The translations under genes were made by a program, and so were the position numbers. From the NCBI RefSeq assembly GCF_030463565.1, contig NC_134643.1:211224583-211288582 (forward strand): a DNA stretch of 64,000 bases, read 5' to 3'. The notes beneath the pieces are model-generated. The model saw nothing but the letters and a program-made list of their open reading frames with translations. It ran no database searches and was not told where the DNA came from. Shown here piece by piece: positions 15,986 to 28,010 of the stretch; position 1 is the stretch's first letter, and every line of letters starts with the position of its first letter. This DNA comes from Pelecanus crispus. Lineage: Eukaryota > Chordata > Aves > Pelecaniformes > Pelecanidae.

Positions 15986-18900
15986 AGCAGCCTATGTTCA
16001 ACAGTAGAAGATAATTAAGAAAAAAACCCTCGAGGTAAAATAAAAGAGACATACAAATACTTCACGGGAAATTTACTTCCCTTGTTTACTACATTTGCTG
16101 TGGTTCTTTACCACGAGAAAAATCAGTGTGCATGGTTTTGTGTTTTTAGTTTGCATGGCTTTCACTACACTTGGACAGTAGGGTTCATGTTTTGTTATAC
16201 CACGTAATCAAACCTGCAGACAATATAGCTGGTAACGCTTCATTTCAAGATTTACCTGTAACTACTGCAATGATTCTACTATGAAAAATAGAACAAATAG
16301 CTACCATAACGGAAATATGTACTTGCTTATTTCCTTCTAAGACAACATCTTAATAATAAAACAAGGGTGAGCTTCCTTTGTGCTCCCCTTGCCGAGGTCA
16401 CCCTTGGAAGCACCTTGGAAACACCCTGCTCAGTAGCCATGATGGAGGTGCCTGCCAGGACATGGGGTTTTGCTGCAGCCCCTGGCACTGTCCCCCCATC
16501 TCCAGGTTTCTCTCTCTCTGCCACAGGCTCTCCAGGAACAGGGAAATCAAGATAAAAATATTAAGAAATGCTTCTTTGAAATTAATCTAGAGTTCAGGTA
16601 GGGAGGGATGTTTATGCACTGGGGTACTGCAAGAATTGAATCACAGACTTCCACACAGGCCAGCTGGGAAGCCATTCGAATAGCTGTGGTTTGGCTCAGG
16701 TTTGCAGATGCCCCACAACACACCATGGCACCTCCAGTGCCTTCTGGAAGATTCTGCCAGCCCGCGCCAGGATATATATATAAAATATATAACCTGTATT
16801 TTTTAAATCATCTGGTAATCAAATAGAAAAAAAAAATATTTGAAATCTCTGTTATTGCTAATGTCATTAGTTTGAAAGCGTTGTCAAAGTTATTAGTATT
16901 TAATGCAGTTTTTCAACTCTATCACATTTCAGCTTCTGTATTACAGAGCAGGTGTTTGAGACATCATTCCCCTGATTTAGTGAATGGCCATGAGGATTCG
17001 TCCTGGAACATTTGTAACCTCTGGCAAGAACTTCTGACTTAGCTAAAATGTCCACTTCCACTAGCCAAAGTGGCTGCAGGACAATTAGCCTACATTTGTG
17101 GCCCAGCTACCACAGGCTGAGGACAGCATACCACCCTGACTCAGTAGTTTTATATTCCCTTTGGCCACAAAAGCTCATCCTTGATGTCATGTCAGCAGTA
17201 TTTATGCTGCTCAAATCCTTATATTTATAGGTAAATATTTTTCAACAGGCATTTAATCTTGCACACTTGGATTTTAACTATGGACTCTATACGCTAAACT
17301 TGAATCCATACTTCTGATGTTTTTCAGGCTTCTGCATAAGCTGTAGACCTAAAGAGAGCACTTCATGCACTTACAACCATACATAACACATGCTCCAGTA
17401 AGTACATCTCTAGCTTGACAATGTAGGAACTGACATGTAGTGTTTAACAGCTGCTGTGCTGCTATAAATTTGGCTGTTATACTTCCTTTCTTTATCATTA
17501 ATTTGTGATGACTAGTACTGCATGTGAGATATGGGGTTTTCTTATCCAATGTTTTTAAATATCTTTGTTTTGTAATAGGCAATAAATATTTCATCCTTGG
17601 AATGCAAAAACTCATTCCATGGAGGAGAAAACAAAGCAAGTTCAAGGTACCTCAGAAAGCAGGGTCTGATGTTTCATTAAATATTTTTGCTTATTCTACT
17701 TATTTTTAGGGGGTTTGAGTTCAGTACCAGGATATGAATTGTGTTGTGTTTGCTGGACTTTTTATTTCATTTTGTGACATAATATAGACCATCACCTCCA
17801 GAACACCTGGGATTACAGATATTTCATCTTTCCAAACTTTGGGCTGTACCTTCCTTCCCCCCTGACTTTCCTTCCTCTTCAATTTTAATAGTTTCACACT
17901 AGTAAGATTATTGGTTGTTCTTGATAGAGGCTTCAGATAAAGAACACAGTTACACTGTATTTTGTTATGATTGTTTTATTTATGTCTATTTAGGAGGGTT
18001 GGGGTTTTTTTACCAAGAATTGGTTAATTACCAAGCTACCTCCAGATATCTAACTAAGCAAAATTTCTTGAGCCATATTTTTCTCAAAGAAAGTCTCATT
18101 TTTAACATGCTCCTCTGCAGTGAACAACTATAATGCACATAATTTTGTATAAGTAGAGCTAGTCCTTCAAGAGAAATGGAGAGGGGAAGACATGAATATG
18201 TGAGGAAAAAGTTTCAACCCATAAATAAGCTTTTCTTCTATGTCTCCTTTTCATGGGAAAAATAAATACATCCACTAGCAAGACTGCTGCTTGATTAACT
18301 CTCCTTGAGTCTGAGAGTGTACTTGGGACAACTTGTAGCATCTTTCACATGAGGAGGATAAAGAAGTAATTCCGTCAAATCTCTGGCCCTTGGTCTCATG
18401 ACAATCATCCTCCCAAATGAATTAGTCTAATCCCATTTATGAATGGCACAGACTGTTATCCTATCTTTTTTTTCACTGCTTCATCTGAATGCTTGGTGCT
18501 CTTAATGCCTAAATCATAGGATATTGGCGAGTTTGCAGACACGGTCTCTCTTATTGCAACTCCATACATTTTTCAGACCTCGGACCTGTCTAGAATCCAA
18601 GTTTATGTAAAGTGGGGTAATCTTGAAAACTTTTGTTCTGTGTTAGAGGATTTCTTATATTTATAAATATGGTGTGGAAGGCAGGTGAATATATATTAGG
18701 AAAGTTCCTTGTCCTCCCAGCTAACCATTTAATCAGATGTTACGGTCTAAGGACTGTAATCACTCTTTTATTTATAACTGTTGTGTTATTGGCTTTTGTT
18801 AAGAAGAATGCATGACTGACCTCTGCCTCCAATATTGCTGCTGAAAATTTCATTAACTCAGGTTGAGTGAGGGTAAATAACTTCAGCATATATTATGCAT

Positions 18901-19444
18901 TCTCCTCTGTGCCATGCCCATTCTAATAGTACGTGGATCTGTTCAAGCAGCTCAGGTTTGGGATTTAGCCTAGAGCTGTAGAGGTTCAACATTTTACCAC
19001 TGGAAGTGTGCCCCTTGTTAATCAGGATAAGGGTCATTACATTGGAATTTAACCACCTACTCAGTAAAGATGACTGACAGGTTTACCCCTTGTGATGACT
19101 TCGTTTCGTCCGGTTTGGTTTCAGTCTGAGTCAGACAATACACAAACTTTTTTAACAAGGATCCCCTGATACTTAGCAGCTACTCAGAGAAATCAACAAC
19201 TCTGTAGTTTCATTGCTTATCAGCAAAGAATGTCTGGATTAAAGTATTCTGCAGTTTCTGTGATCAGTAATGCCAGGGCTGAATCACCAGATTCTGTTGC
19301 AGAACCAGAAAAAATGCTTACTCTAAACAGAATGTTCCAAGAAAAAAGGTATTTGGGGCAAACAGCAGGATTTTCCCCATGACACATTTTCGGTGTCTGC
19401 ATAGTCTGGTCCAATGACATGGAGAGATATCCAAGTTCTTAACA

Positions 19445-19525
19445 AAATAGTTCTGAATAAATATCTGAATATCTAAATATCTGAATAAATATCAGATTAT
19501 TATAAATAATATAAATAGATAAATA
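19445..19525. repeat. AT-rich low-complexity patch
   Basis: Repeats of AATAAATATCTGAATATCT type followed by ATAAATAATATAAATAG. Imperfect microsatellite-like sequence. Confidence 0.75.
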
Positions 19526-21388
19526 TTAGTATTACTGTCCACACAGGACTGTATTTGAAAACACGTCTTGTATTTAATCAGAAAATTCTTCGACTTATCA
19601 GCGTCCTGGCACTCTGGAGCAATTCTGATAAATAGTGAGAAAGTTGGTTCCATTTTACTATGTATATCCAATACAGGTTGTTTGAAAATACAGTGTGAAT
19701 AAATTGACTATATCTTTCAGGCATTTTTAACACAGTTTTTTGGCTCTTTGCAAAGAGATTTAGAAGTTGTTTGGACCAGTGTCTATCTACAGCCATAGAC
19801 TTGAAAAAGAGGACTCTGACATGAAGTAATCCCATGTCAAATGGATCACTTGGCTAAAGGATTTGAGAAAATGCCAACACAATATTGTGCCTGGGCAAAG
19901 TTTAGCTCTATATTTCTTCAAACAGAAAGACTTAGTATTTAGAACAGATTAATTTGAGCCTTCTTTAACATGCAGCTCATTTAAGAATTCAGCTGTTTGT
20001 TGTTATGATTCTAGTTATTATTTAATAGCAGTTGCGGAAAATCCACTAGTGACTCACTGAAAAAACCTCTGCTTTCAAATGTCTGTGAAACACCTTATTC
20101 TTCATTCCTTAGGTAAACCAGACAGAGGAGTTCCCTGCCTCAATTGTTTCTCCTTTTTATAATAATCTAAAAATACTGTCTGAGTTTCAGACTCAGACTT
20201 AAGTCATAGTTTTATGTGACTCCAATAACCATCAACCAAGTCTTATCACCTCACAGGAAAACAGTTTCGATTCTCTTAGGTTAAAGAGGGCACAATAATA
20301 ATTAATCCTGCACAACTGCATGTTAGCTTTGGCAGCCTAACTACTCATTTTATGTTCCCAGACATTTTATAACTCTCATGTACTTGGTGCTCACTCACAC
20401 ATCTAAATTCTATAATGAAAGACTTAAGAACAGCCCATTTTGAACACTTCATTCTCTTACAAAGCCTTTGTAGATAGCATTTTCAAGAAATTTTTAGCTG
20501 GTCACTTTGACCTTTTTTTTCTTCTCGAATAAATGTGCTAAGTATATGAATCAATAGAGTGCCTGGCATAGAATTTAAAGGGAGATACCTATCAAAGATA
20601 CATGAATTTTGGGTTGTCAACTTGATATTTATTTGGAGCTGGAATACCAACACACTGTGATTACATAGAGATCGGATTGGGAAACCATTATCAGTGGATA
20701 CTCTTCTGTCAGATTTATTGGTTGAAGAATTAATTTGCAAACTTCATTTGAGCATCATGCACTAGAATTTGGACTTTCAAATCTGCAACCAACTTTAATG
20801 AGTTTACTGGTCTGTAAATTAATATTTGTTGATGAGTGCACCAATATTTTTAGGATCCTCCTCTATATACATACCGTTGAATTTTCATTGACCTGGATTT
20901 GAGGACTAAATTGAGGTGCTTAACAAACTGCCAGAAATTAAGGCACTGAAACTGACAGATAATTTTTCAATTTGGACCAGTCTTTCTCAATTTTACTATA
21001 TACCCTGCAAGAAAATGCTTAGTTAGGTAATAGGTATATATAAGGATTAATCATCTAATGCTTGTGAAGTACTTTGAAGCTAGAAGACTAATTTTTAGAA
21101 TTTTATTGTTGACTTACTACTATGAAATCTGAGAAAACTCAGGGCTAAAAAAACATTTTAGAGAAATATTTTGTTCGCCAAAAAATACAATTTCAGTGCA
21201 CCCGAAAATATTCACAAATGTGAACTGGGCAGAAGTAACGTGATTCAGACTAGACCCACAAAAATCAGCAAACCAAAAGCAGTGTGCTGAGGGTTGTTTT
21301 TCAGCAGCTCAGATCTTAAGATATTTAGGTTCCTTCTGAACGACCTTCCAATGATCTACTGGATCAATAATAGTCATCATTCAGAGAA

Positions 21389-21931
21389 CTGCAGAAACAT
21401 AGGTTAATTTAGGTTGGAAGGGACCTTCAGAAGTCATATGGGCAACCCCTTGCTCAAAAAAGTTTAATTAGAGCATGTTGCTTAGGGACTTGACTATCTG
21501 AATTTTGAACATCTCCAAGGAGGAAGATCCAAAACCTCTCTGGGCAGCCCATTCAAATATTTTACTCCCTCATCATAAAGAAAATTTTCCTAGTATCTAA
21601 GTGAATTTCCAGTGTTCCAGTTTGCATTCATTGCCTCTTGTCCTTTTTCTGTGCACATCCAACAAGAGTCTCCATCTTTGCATGTTCTTGTCAGGTACTT
21701 GTAGATAGCAGTAAGGTTTCCCCTTTCCCTTCTCTTCTCCAGCATGAACAAACCCAGCTTTCTCACCTTTCCGCCTGTGTCCTGTGCCCCAGCCCCTGAC
21801 CATCTTGGTAGCCTCTTCTGTGTACTGGGGAGTCCAAACCTGGACACACCACTCCAGATGTGGTCTCGCAAGTGCCAAACAAGGGGGGTGATCACTTCCC
21901 TGGATCTTGTGGCTGTACTTACTAATACTAC
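21389..21931 (-). mobile_element. CR1 LINE, diverged 3' part, minus strand
   Basis: Reverse-strand CR1 with TTAGGTTGGAAGGGACCTTC near 21409-21428, the CTCTGGGCAGCCCATTC block near 21537, and a minus-strand reading of ALARPHLEWCVQVWTPQY near 21825-21878. More diverged than most copies in the window, with several frame breaks. Confidence 0.88.
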
Positions 21932-22524
21932 CCGTGGGTTTTAAACTGTTTTTTCTTAAGCCTTAGCTCTCATTAAAGATACATGAAAAGTGCTTTTTAT
22001 TTTTCCCCTTCTGACAAGAAAGACAAACACAAAAAAATTCAGATCAAATAATTCTTTTTTTAAATTTTTCTTGTTCAGACTGAATGAAAATATGTTATTC
22101 ACACAGCCTTAGAATAAAACACACATTTATCTGGTGCACAGCACATCGTATATCCTATAATTTAACTTACAGTTTGTTTACCACATGGGGGTTTTTGTCA
22201 TGTCAGCTTTGAATGGGAAATTGATCTTTTCCTCCTGTTTTTTATTCTTTTCCTGTAAATGATAATGAAGCAGTGCAGCTAAAATTGCACAATAAGGTAA
22301 AACAATCCTTATATTTTGATAGTTAGAGACAGTGTGCACTTCTAGAGTTGTTTTTTTGCTACCACTAAGGCAGTAGTAGCAAAAATCTACAGTCATGTCA
22401 ACTTTGATTCTGTTAAGTTAGTTCACATGCTTTCTGCCTTTTGGATTTGGAAGGTAAACAGCCCATTGTATAAGAGCAAGAGTTAACTCTACAAGAATAA
22501 ATCTTCACTTGGAAATCAATCACT
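21932..22524. other. Intergenic DNA, nothing recognised
   Basis: AT-rich spacer between a CR1 copy and an ancient CR1-like element. No ORF or repeat stands out. Confidence 0.5.
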
Positions 22525-23115
22525 CAATATGCTGTGGGAGCCAAAAGAAGTCAAAAAAGTGCTGGGCATCATCAGAATAAGTGCTGAGAACATGAATGAT
22601 GGCGAGCATAATTTTGCCACTATATAAAGCCTTCCTGTGTCCAGTTCTTGAGTACTTTGTGCAGTTTTGTTCTCCAAATCTCAGAAAGGATATGACGACA
22701 GTGAAGAAAGTACCCAGAAAGGCAATTTAAATTAAGTGAAGGGACCGGGTACAAAATTAGGAGTTTGGAGAAGAGGAGATCAAGAACTTGATATAACTAA
22801 GATTTGCAAAATCATGAAGGTGAATCATAAGTTGAATGTAATGCTGTTATGTACCAAATCCTACAGTATTAGAACTAGGAGACATTGAACCAGGCTTACA
22901 GGAGTCTAATTTAAGACAGAGAAATGAAAACATCTCTTACAGAGTGGTAAGTGAATATCTGGAACTTGCTACTGCAGAAGATTGTGAAAGAAGCCAGCAT
23001 CAGTCAAAAACTCATCAGACTCTTTCTCCCTAGATGGTGTCTTTTATTACCATTGCTAAGAGACAGAACACTGAGCTAGATGGATCATTTAGTCATTTGT
23101 ATGTTAAATGGAGAA
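22525..23115 (+). mobile_element. Ancient CR1/L3-clade LINE fragment
   Basis: The + strand shows a heavily decayed ORF2 C-terminus: a LEYFVQFCSPNLRKDM-like reading near 22650-22698, then SLEKRR near 22767-22785, and a 3' end with GAGCTAGATGGATCATTTAG (23073-23092), the old form of the (LDGPL) tail seen in L3/CR1-clade elements. Many stops. It differs clearly from the avian CR1 copies nearby and probably predates birds. Confidence 0.65.
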
Positions 23116-25394
23116 ACAGAAGCAATTCAGCAAAACGAAATTAAAGTATTTGTACTTAATGGTACAATCAGAGGTTTGTGCCCTGGGAATTAGGTACTCT
23201 GTGAGACAGGATTAAAAACTGGATTGATCCCTTTTCACACCAAGGCAGGAGGAACTGATTCAGCCCTTTAGTAGAGCAACAAGGACATTCATCTGGGATG
23301 TGGGTGAACCTCAAGTTCTTACTTTGCTCGGTGCATGGATGTGAAATTTTGTCTCCTACTCAAATTCCCTGATAACCAAAACTAGGTCTGTCATGTTGCA
23401 ACATCCTCTTCAGTCTGAAGACTTCCAGTTTCTGGAAGTCAACTGGATTAATACTACATAGAAACAACACTTATTCTTTTTGTCCAGGTGTAAGTCAGAA
23501 GTTGATACATGTGATGTTTCCTAAACAGAAATGGTAAAAAAATGCTTAATTTAGAGTTATTTAAATAGTTTCAAACAATTCTTTATAGAAAAGCAATCTT
23601 CAGAGAAAAACTTAATGTTTCATAATATTTTACTATGTTTTTTAGACAAAGCTAAAAGATATTTCTTCAATGGTCCTCTTTCCTCATCCAGGACTAAAGG
23701 AAAACAAAAATACATAAACCTGATTTCTAACCATTTATCTAAGCTTGACATTTAAATATTGTTATTTGATAGTAACAGAAGTATTTTTCATAGTCAGAGT
23801 TTTCCATGTCAGTTTTGAACACATTTTATAAATTATTTTGCATTGAAAAGAAATAAAGCAACAGGAAAACTTAATGCATAAGCTCTGTGAAACTTCCAGT
23901 GAACATTTGTCATGGTTTGCTTTCAGTCAGGAATTTCCATTTTATGTGCTAAGGGAACCAAAGGACATATGGTGCCAGGCTTTTTATGAACTTGAAAGAT
24001 TCTGACATAACTATGGGCAGATATTTTCTTACTTGTTTATACAATAAATTACACTTCATATCTGGCTAGTGAAAAATGGACTAAACAAACTGGAGGACAC
24101 TGAAACTTTAGGAATATGTGACTTGAAATCTTCCAAGACCTTGGTCTGACTGTCTCATGGTCGTGCTGATATCATGATCACTTTCAGCACAAAAGTTGGC
24201 AAAGAGAAGATGCTCTAACCATTTTGAAATAGTCAGGGATAGAATCTATTCTGACTTAAGCCTTATGTCATTTTAGTGAGTTTTTTAATGGTTATTAATC
24301 TGCAAGTATGAACCATCTCACAGTAATTCTCATTTATGAGACACATGAATATTGCTTGCATTTTGTGTGTATTCTTTTACACAGGTAACATTTCTTTCTT
24401 TTTCTGGATCTTCCAGTAAACAGAACCATGCTTGCCCACCTAGAGGAAATATGTGCTGATGACTCCCAGTAGCCTCTGCTCTTGCACTAGTGCACCCTCA
24501 ATTGCTGGGAAAGACAGTAGGAAATTTAGGGTGATTAAACAACTCTGAGACTTTTTGGGGAGGTTAACCACTGGTCTAAGTCATGGAATGGTAACTACCT
24601 TTTAAGATGTATACGTAGTTAACACAGTGGGAGTGATTTGAAGCAGCTGTTTAACATGCCTAGTGTTTGTGCAACATCTGAACATAGTTAACTATAGAGA
24701 TGGGCAAAAAGTAGATGTCTGTACTGGATTTTCAACAAAAATTCCAATTGATTTAGCAGAATCCTTCAGCAACAAATATGACTGCCTTCAGATGATATTC
24801 ATTAAGACAATGAAATAAACCCAATAAGCCACCATATGCAGTCTTCGGACAGCTAAAGTCTACATGGAAATCAACAGCAATGGGCCACAGAAAAGGACTG
24901 AGCACCTATTATCTGTAACAAGCAATTTTTTGTTATGTTTTAAATCTAGCTAAACTAGCTAAAGCAGTGACTTCTCTGCTGTATTTTCCTTATGTGTTTT
25001 ACAGGTGTAAACTCCTGTATGATTTCTTACTCAGGTATTGACTAACAACCAGAGAATTTTCCAGCAGGGGTGAAAATATCAGTCTGATTTTTTTCCCTCT
25101 GGTGCTCTTTAGCAAGGGGAGGACTTGCTTATTTTATTATGTCTATGAGGAGTCCACAAGATCTAATGGTTAGTCTATCTCTTGGGAAAGGACAGATTTC
25201 AATATGCATCTAGCTGAAAACTAACTCTGCATTAATATGTTGTTTTTCAGCATGTATTGGCAATAAAAAAGAACTATTTTTATTCAGATATTTGGCAGCT
25301 GTTCTAAAAAAGCACTGTGACAAAGAAACACAGAGAGAGGGAATGCAGCAAATAACTTAAATCACCAAAAAGATACTTGAACACTGTGAAATAG
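23116..25394. other. Intergenic DNA, no gene recognised
   Basis: AT-rich, with frequent stops in all six frames and no ORF long enough to consider as an exon candidate. No repeat recognised. Confidence 0.5.
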
Positions 25395-25860
25395 GAAGCT
25401 CCATAGGAAGCTCATAGGATTATTCAGCACTGGTGAGGCCACACCTGCTGTATTGTGTCCAGTTGTGGGCTCCCCAGTACAAGGGGGACATGGACATACT
25501 GGAGAGAGCACAACAAAGTGCCATGAAGATGGTGAAGGGACTGGAGCATCTCTTCTATGAGGAAAGGCTGAGAGAGCTGGGACTGTTCAGCCTGGAGAAG
25601 AGAAGGCTCAGGGGGGATCTTATCAATGTATGTTAATACCTGAAGGGAGAGTGCAAAGGGGACAGACCCAGGCTCTTTTTAGAGGTGCCTAATGAGAGGA
25701 CCACAGGCAATGAGCACAAACTAAAACACAGGAGGTTTCCTCTGAACATCAGGAAAAACTTTTTTAGTGTGAGGATGACCAAGCACTGGCACAGGTTGCC
25801 CAGGGAGGTGGTGGAGTCTCCATCCTTGGAAACATTTAAAAGATGATTGGATGTGGTCAC
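25395..25860 (+). mobile_element. CR1 LINE, left part of an interrupted copy
   Basis: A + strand CR1 ORF2 C-terminus: [20 protein letters not shown] from 25433, then [19 protein letters not shown] near 25565-25620, and the post-ORF block CAGGTTGCCCAGGGAGGTGG near 25792-25811. It stops abruptly at 25860 where a minus-strand CR1 begins. Its own 3' end reappears at 26316-26400, so the two pieces are one copy split by an insertion. Confidence 0.9.
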
Positions 25861-26315
25861 AGAATCATAGAATCATAGACTCATAGAATGGTTTGGGTTG
25901 GAAGGGACCTTTAGAGGTCATCTAGTCCAACCCCCCTGCAATGAGCAGGGACATCTTCAACTAGATCAGGTTACTCAAAGCCCCGTCCAAACTCACCTTG
26001 AGTGTTTCCAGGGATGGGGCATCCACCACCTCTCTGGACAACCTGTTCCAGTGTTTCATCACCCTTATTGTAAAAATTTCTTCCTTATATCCAGTCTGAA
26101 TCTCCCCTCTTTTAGTTTAAAACCATTACCCCTTGTCCTATTGCAACAGGCCCTGCTAAAAAGTTTGTCCCCATCTTTCTTATAAGCCCCCTTTAAATAC
26201 TGGCAGGCCGCAACATGGTTTGCTCGGAGGTTTCTCTTTTCCAGGCTGAACAACCCCAACTCTCTCAGCCTTTCCTCACACGAGAGGTGCTCCATCCCTC
26301 AGATCATTTTTGGTC
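25861..26315 (-). mobile_element. CR1 LINE inserted into another CR1, minus strand
   Basis: It starts at the tail (AGAATCATAGAATCATAGAC) and continues with TTTGGGTTGGAAGGGACC, the CAACCTGTTCCAGTGTTTC block, and a minus-strand reading of [13 protein letters not shown] near 26225-26270. It interrupts the + strand copy at 25395-25860/26316-26400. TGGTC is present on both sides (25854-25858 and 26311-26315), a possible short target duplication, although CR1 copies usually lack clear ones. Confidence 0.92.
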
Positions 26316-26400
26316 TGAGCAACCGGCTCTAGGTGACCCTGCTTGAGCAGGGGAGTTTCATAAAATGACCTCCAGAGGTCCCTTCCAACCTCTAAGCTAT
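26316..26400 (+). mobile_element. CR1 LINE, right part (3' tail) of the interrupted copy
   Basis: GGCTCTAGGTGACCCTGC (26325-26342), GAGCAGGGGAG and GACCTCCAGAGGTCCCTTCC (26369-26388) form the normal + strand CR1 3' UTR. This continues the element cut at 25860. Confidence 0.88.
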
Positions 26401-27570
26401 TGAAGTTTAGTTTTTCAGCATGAATAAGAACAGGCATTTCTAACAACGGTCACAGCCTCGGCAAGTCTTCTGTTAACCAATAATATTTCTGATTTTACTT
26501 TTCTATAATCCTTTAACCCCACTAACTGGTTTGAATTACTAGCAGACAGTCTTTATTACTGCAGTGAATCAGAGCACACTACCTGCTAAGGAAAGAGGAA
26601 GAAGTAAGTGAAAGATGCCACTTCTTAGTATTTGCTGATACAGGAAAGAAAATGTTGAATGCCAAGGCTAGGAAACACATGATAGGAACTTTTCAGCAGA
26701 TGTAAGAACAGAGATATTGTGATGAGAAATTAACTTCTAAGGACTTGCAAAAAACCCTGCAGAAATTCCTCCCTTTCTTTCTCATTTCATCCCACAGCTA
26801 CTGTGTTCCTAATGCTCATTGCTTAAAACCACATGACAGGGAGACTGAGTACATTTTACCAGGGACTCTGTGGGAGAAAATTTCATCATCTTTTCCCTAT
26901 CCCATGTATTTGCAATTGAATGCTGGTCATTGTATGCTAGGTCTTGTGAAAAAGAGGAATGGAAACTGTTATCTTTTTCTGAAAGTGAATACAGAAGGGC
27001 ATCTATATAGCAGAGGCCAGGGTGAAAAGGGTAGAATGTCAGAGAATGTCAGAAAGAGAAATGAGGAAATCTGTAGCAATGGCTGAAAATGCTCTGTTAA
27101 CATTATTCATATAGAGCACTGTTAGTGTGCAAGATATGTTATGGCATTAGATAGGCTAATATTGAATTTATATTGAAAATATAAATTTTGAATATTGAAA
27201 ATTACAAAATATTGAAATTACATACTTAAATCTGAATCACATTAAAGCTAATTTGCATTTGCAAACTGTATTGCCTGGTTAATTTTTCTATATCTGTTTC
27301 TGACAAGTATTTCACAGTAACTGAAGATCCACTAATATTATGAAGACATTAATCAATTAATTGAACATGAGAATCCACTAAAGATAGATTTTAAGTGACA
27401 GCCAACATTTGGAACCCTGTGTTGTTTTTTTTTTTTACCAAGACTAATTCATATTCAAAAATCTGTAATATATGGAACTTGAGTATGTCTTAAGTGTCAC
27501 ACATAAGCATACTCACTAAAATGTTTCCAAAATATCTAATTTTGATATTTGGTTACTGATATTAAGGTAT
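26401..27570. other. Intergenic DNA, no gene recognised
   Basis: Contains a 113-codon open frame (26745-27086, +) with no recognisable motif and no supporting splice or promoter context; I do not call it a gene. AT-rich repeats of the ATATTGAAAAT type lie at 27160-27225, and a 12-T run near 27425. Confidence 0.5.
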
Positions 27571-28010
27571 AGAATCACAGAATAGCTCAGCCTGGAAGAG
27601 ACCTCAGGAAGTGTCTGGTCCAACCTCCTGCTCACAGCAGGTCAGCTCTGAGGTCAGACCAGGCTACTCAGGGCTCAGGGCTTCACCCAGTTGGGGTTGA
27701 AAACCTCCAAGGAGGGAGACCGCACAGCCTCTCTGGGCACCCTGTGCCACTGCCCAGCTGTGCTCACAGGGAAAAGGTTTTCCTTATAGCCAGGCTGAAT
27801 GTCTCTTGTTTCAGTTAATGCCCACTGTCTCTCACCCTCTTGCCCTCCACCACAGTGATGTGCCTGGCTCCAGCTCCTCCATGACCTCCCCATAACTGCT
27901 GTTAGGTCCCCCTTAGGCTGGATCTGCTCCAGGTTGAACAAACCAAGCTCTCCCAGCCTTTACTCACAGGGCAGGTGCTCCAGCCCCCACCATCTCAGTG
28001 TCCTCCCCGA
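27571..28010 (-). mobile_element. CR1 LINE, diverged 3' part, minus strand
   Basis: AGAATCACAGAATAGCTCAGCCTGGAAGAG starts the reverse-strand 3' end, followed by GGTCCAACCTCCTGCTCA and TTGAAAACCTCCAAGGAGG. The ORF2 C-terminus is heavily decayed (CTGCTCCAGGTTGAACAAACC near 27926). The tail differs from the other copies, suggesting another subfamily. Confidence 0.88.

Larger units (their letters stand above)
15719..21388. other. Intergenic DNA, no gene recognised
   Basis: Mostly AT-rich sequence with no recognisable exon. It holds a 22-bp tandem duplication (15946-15985) and an AT-rich low-complexity patch (19445-19525). The sequence near 21050-21080 (CTTGTGAAGTACTTTGAAGC) faintly resembles the tail of ancient L2/MIR-type elements but is too short to call. 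Confidence 0.5.

Noticed and set aside
16770..16795. TATA-rich run as a promoter
   Set aside because: Low-complexity TA repeats without a downstream gene or other promoter elements.
26745..27086. 113-codon + strand ORF
   Set aside because: No recognisable domain, no splice or promoter context, composition like random AT-rich DNA.
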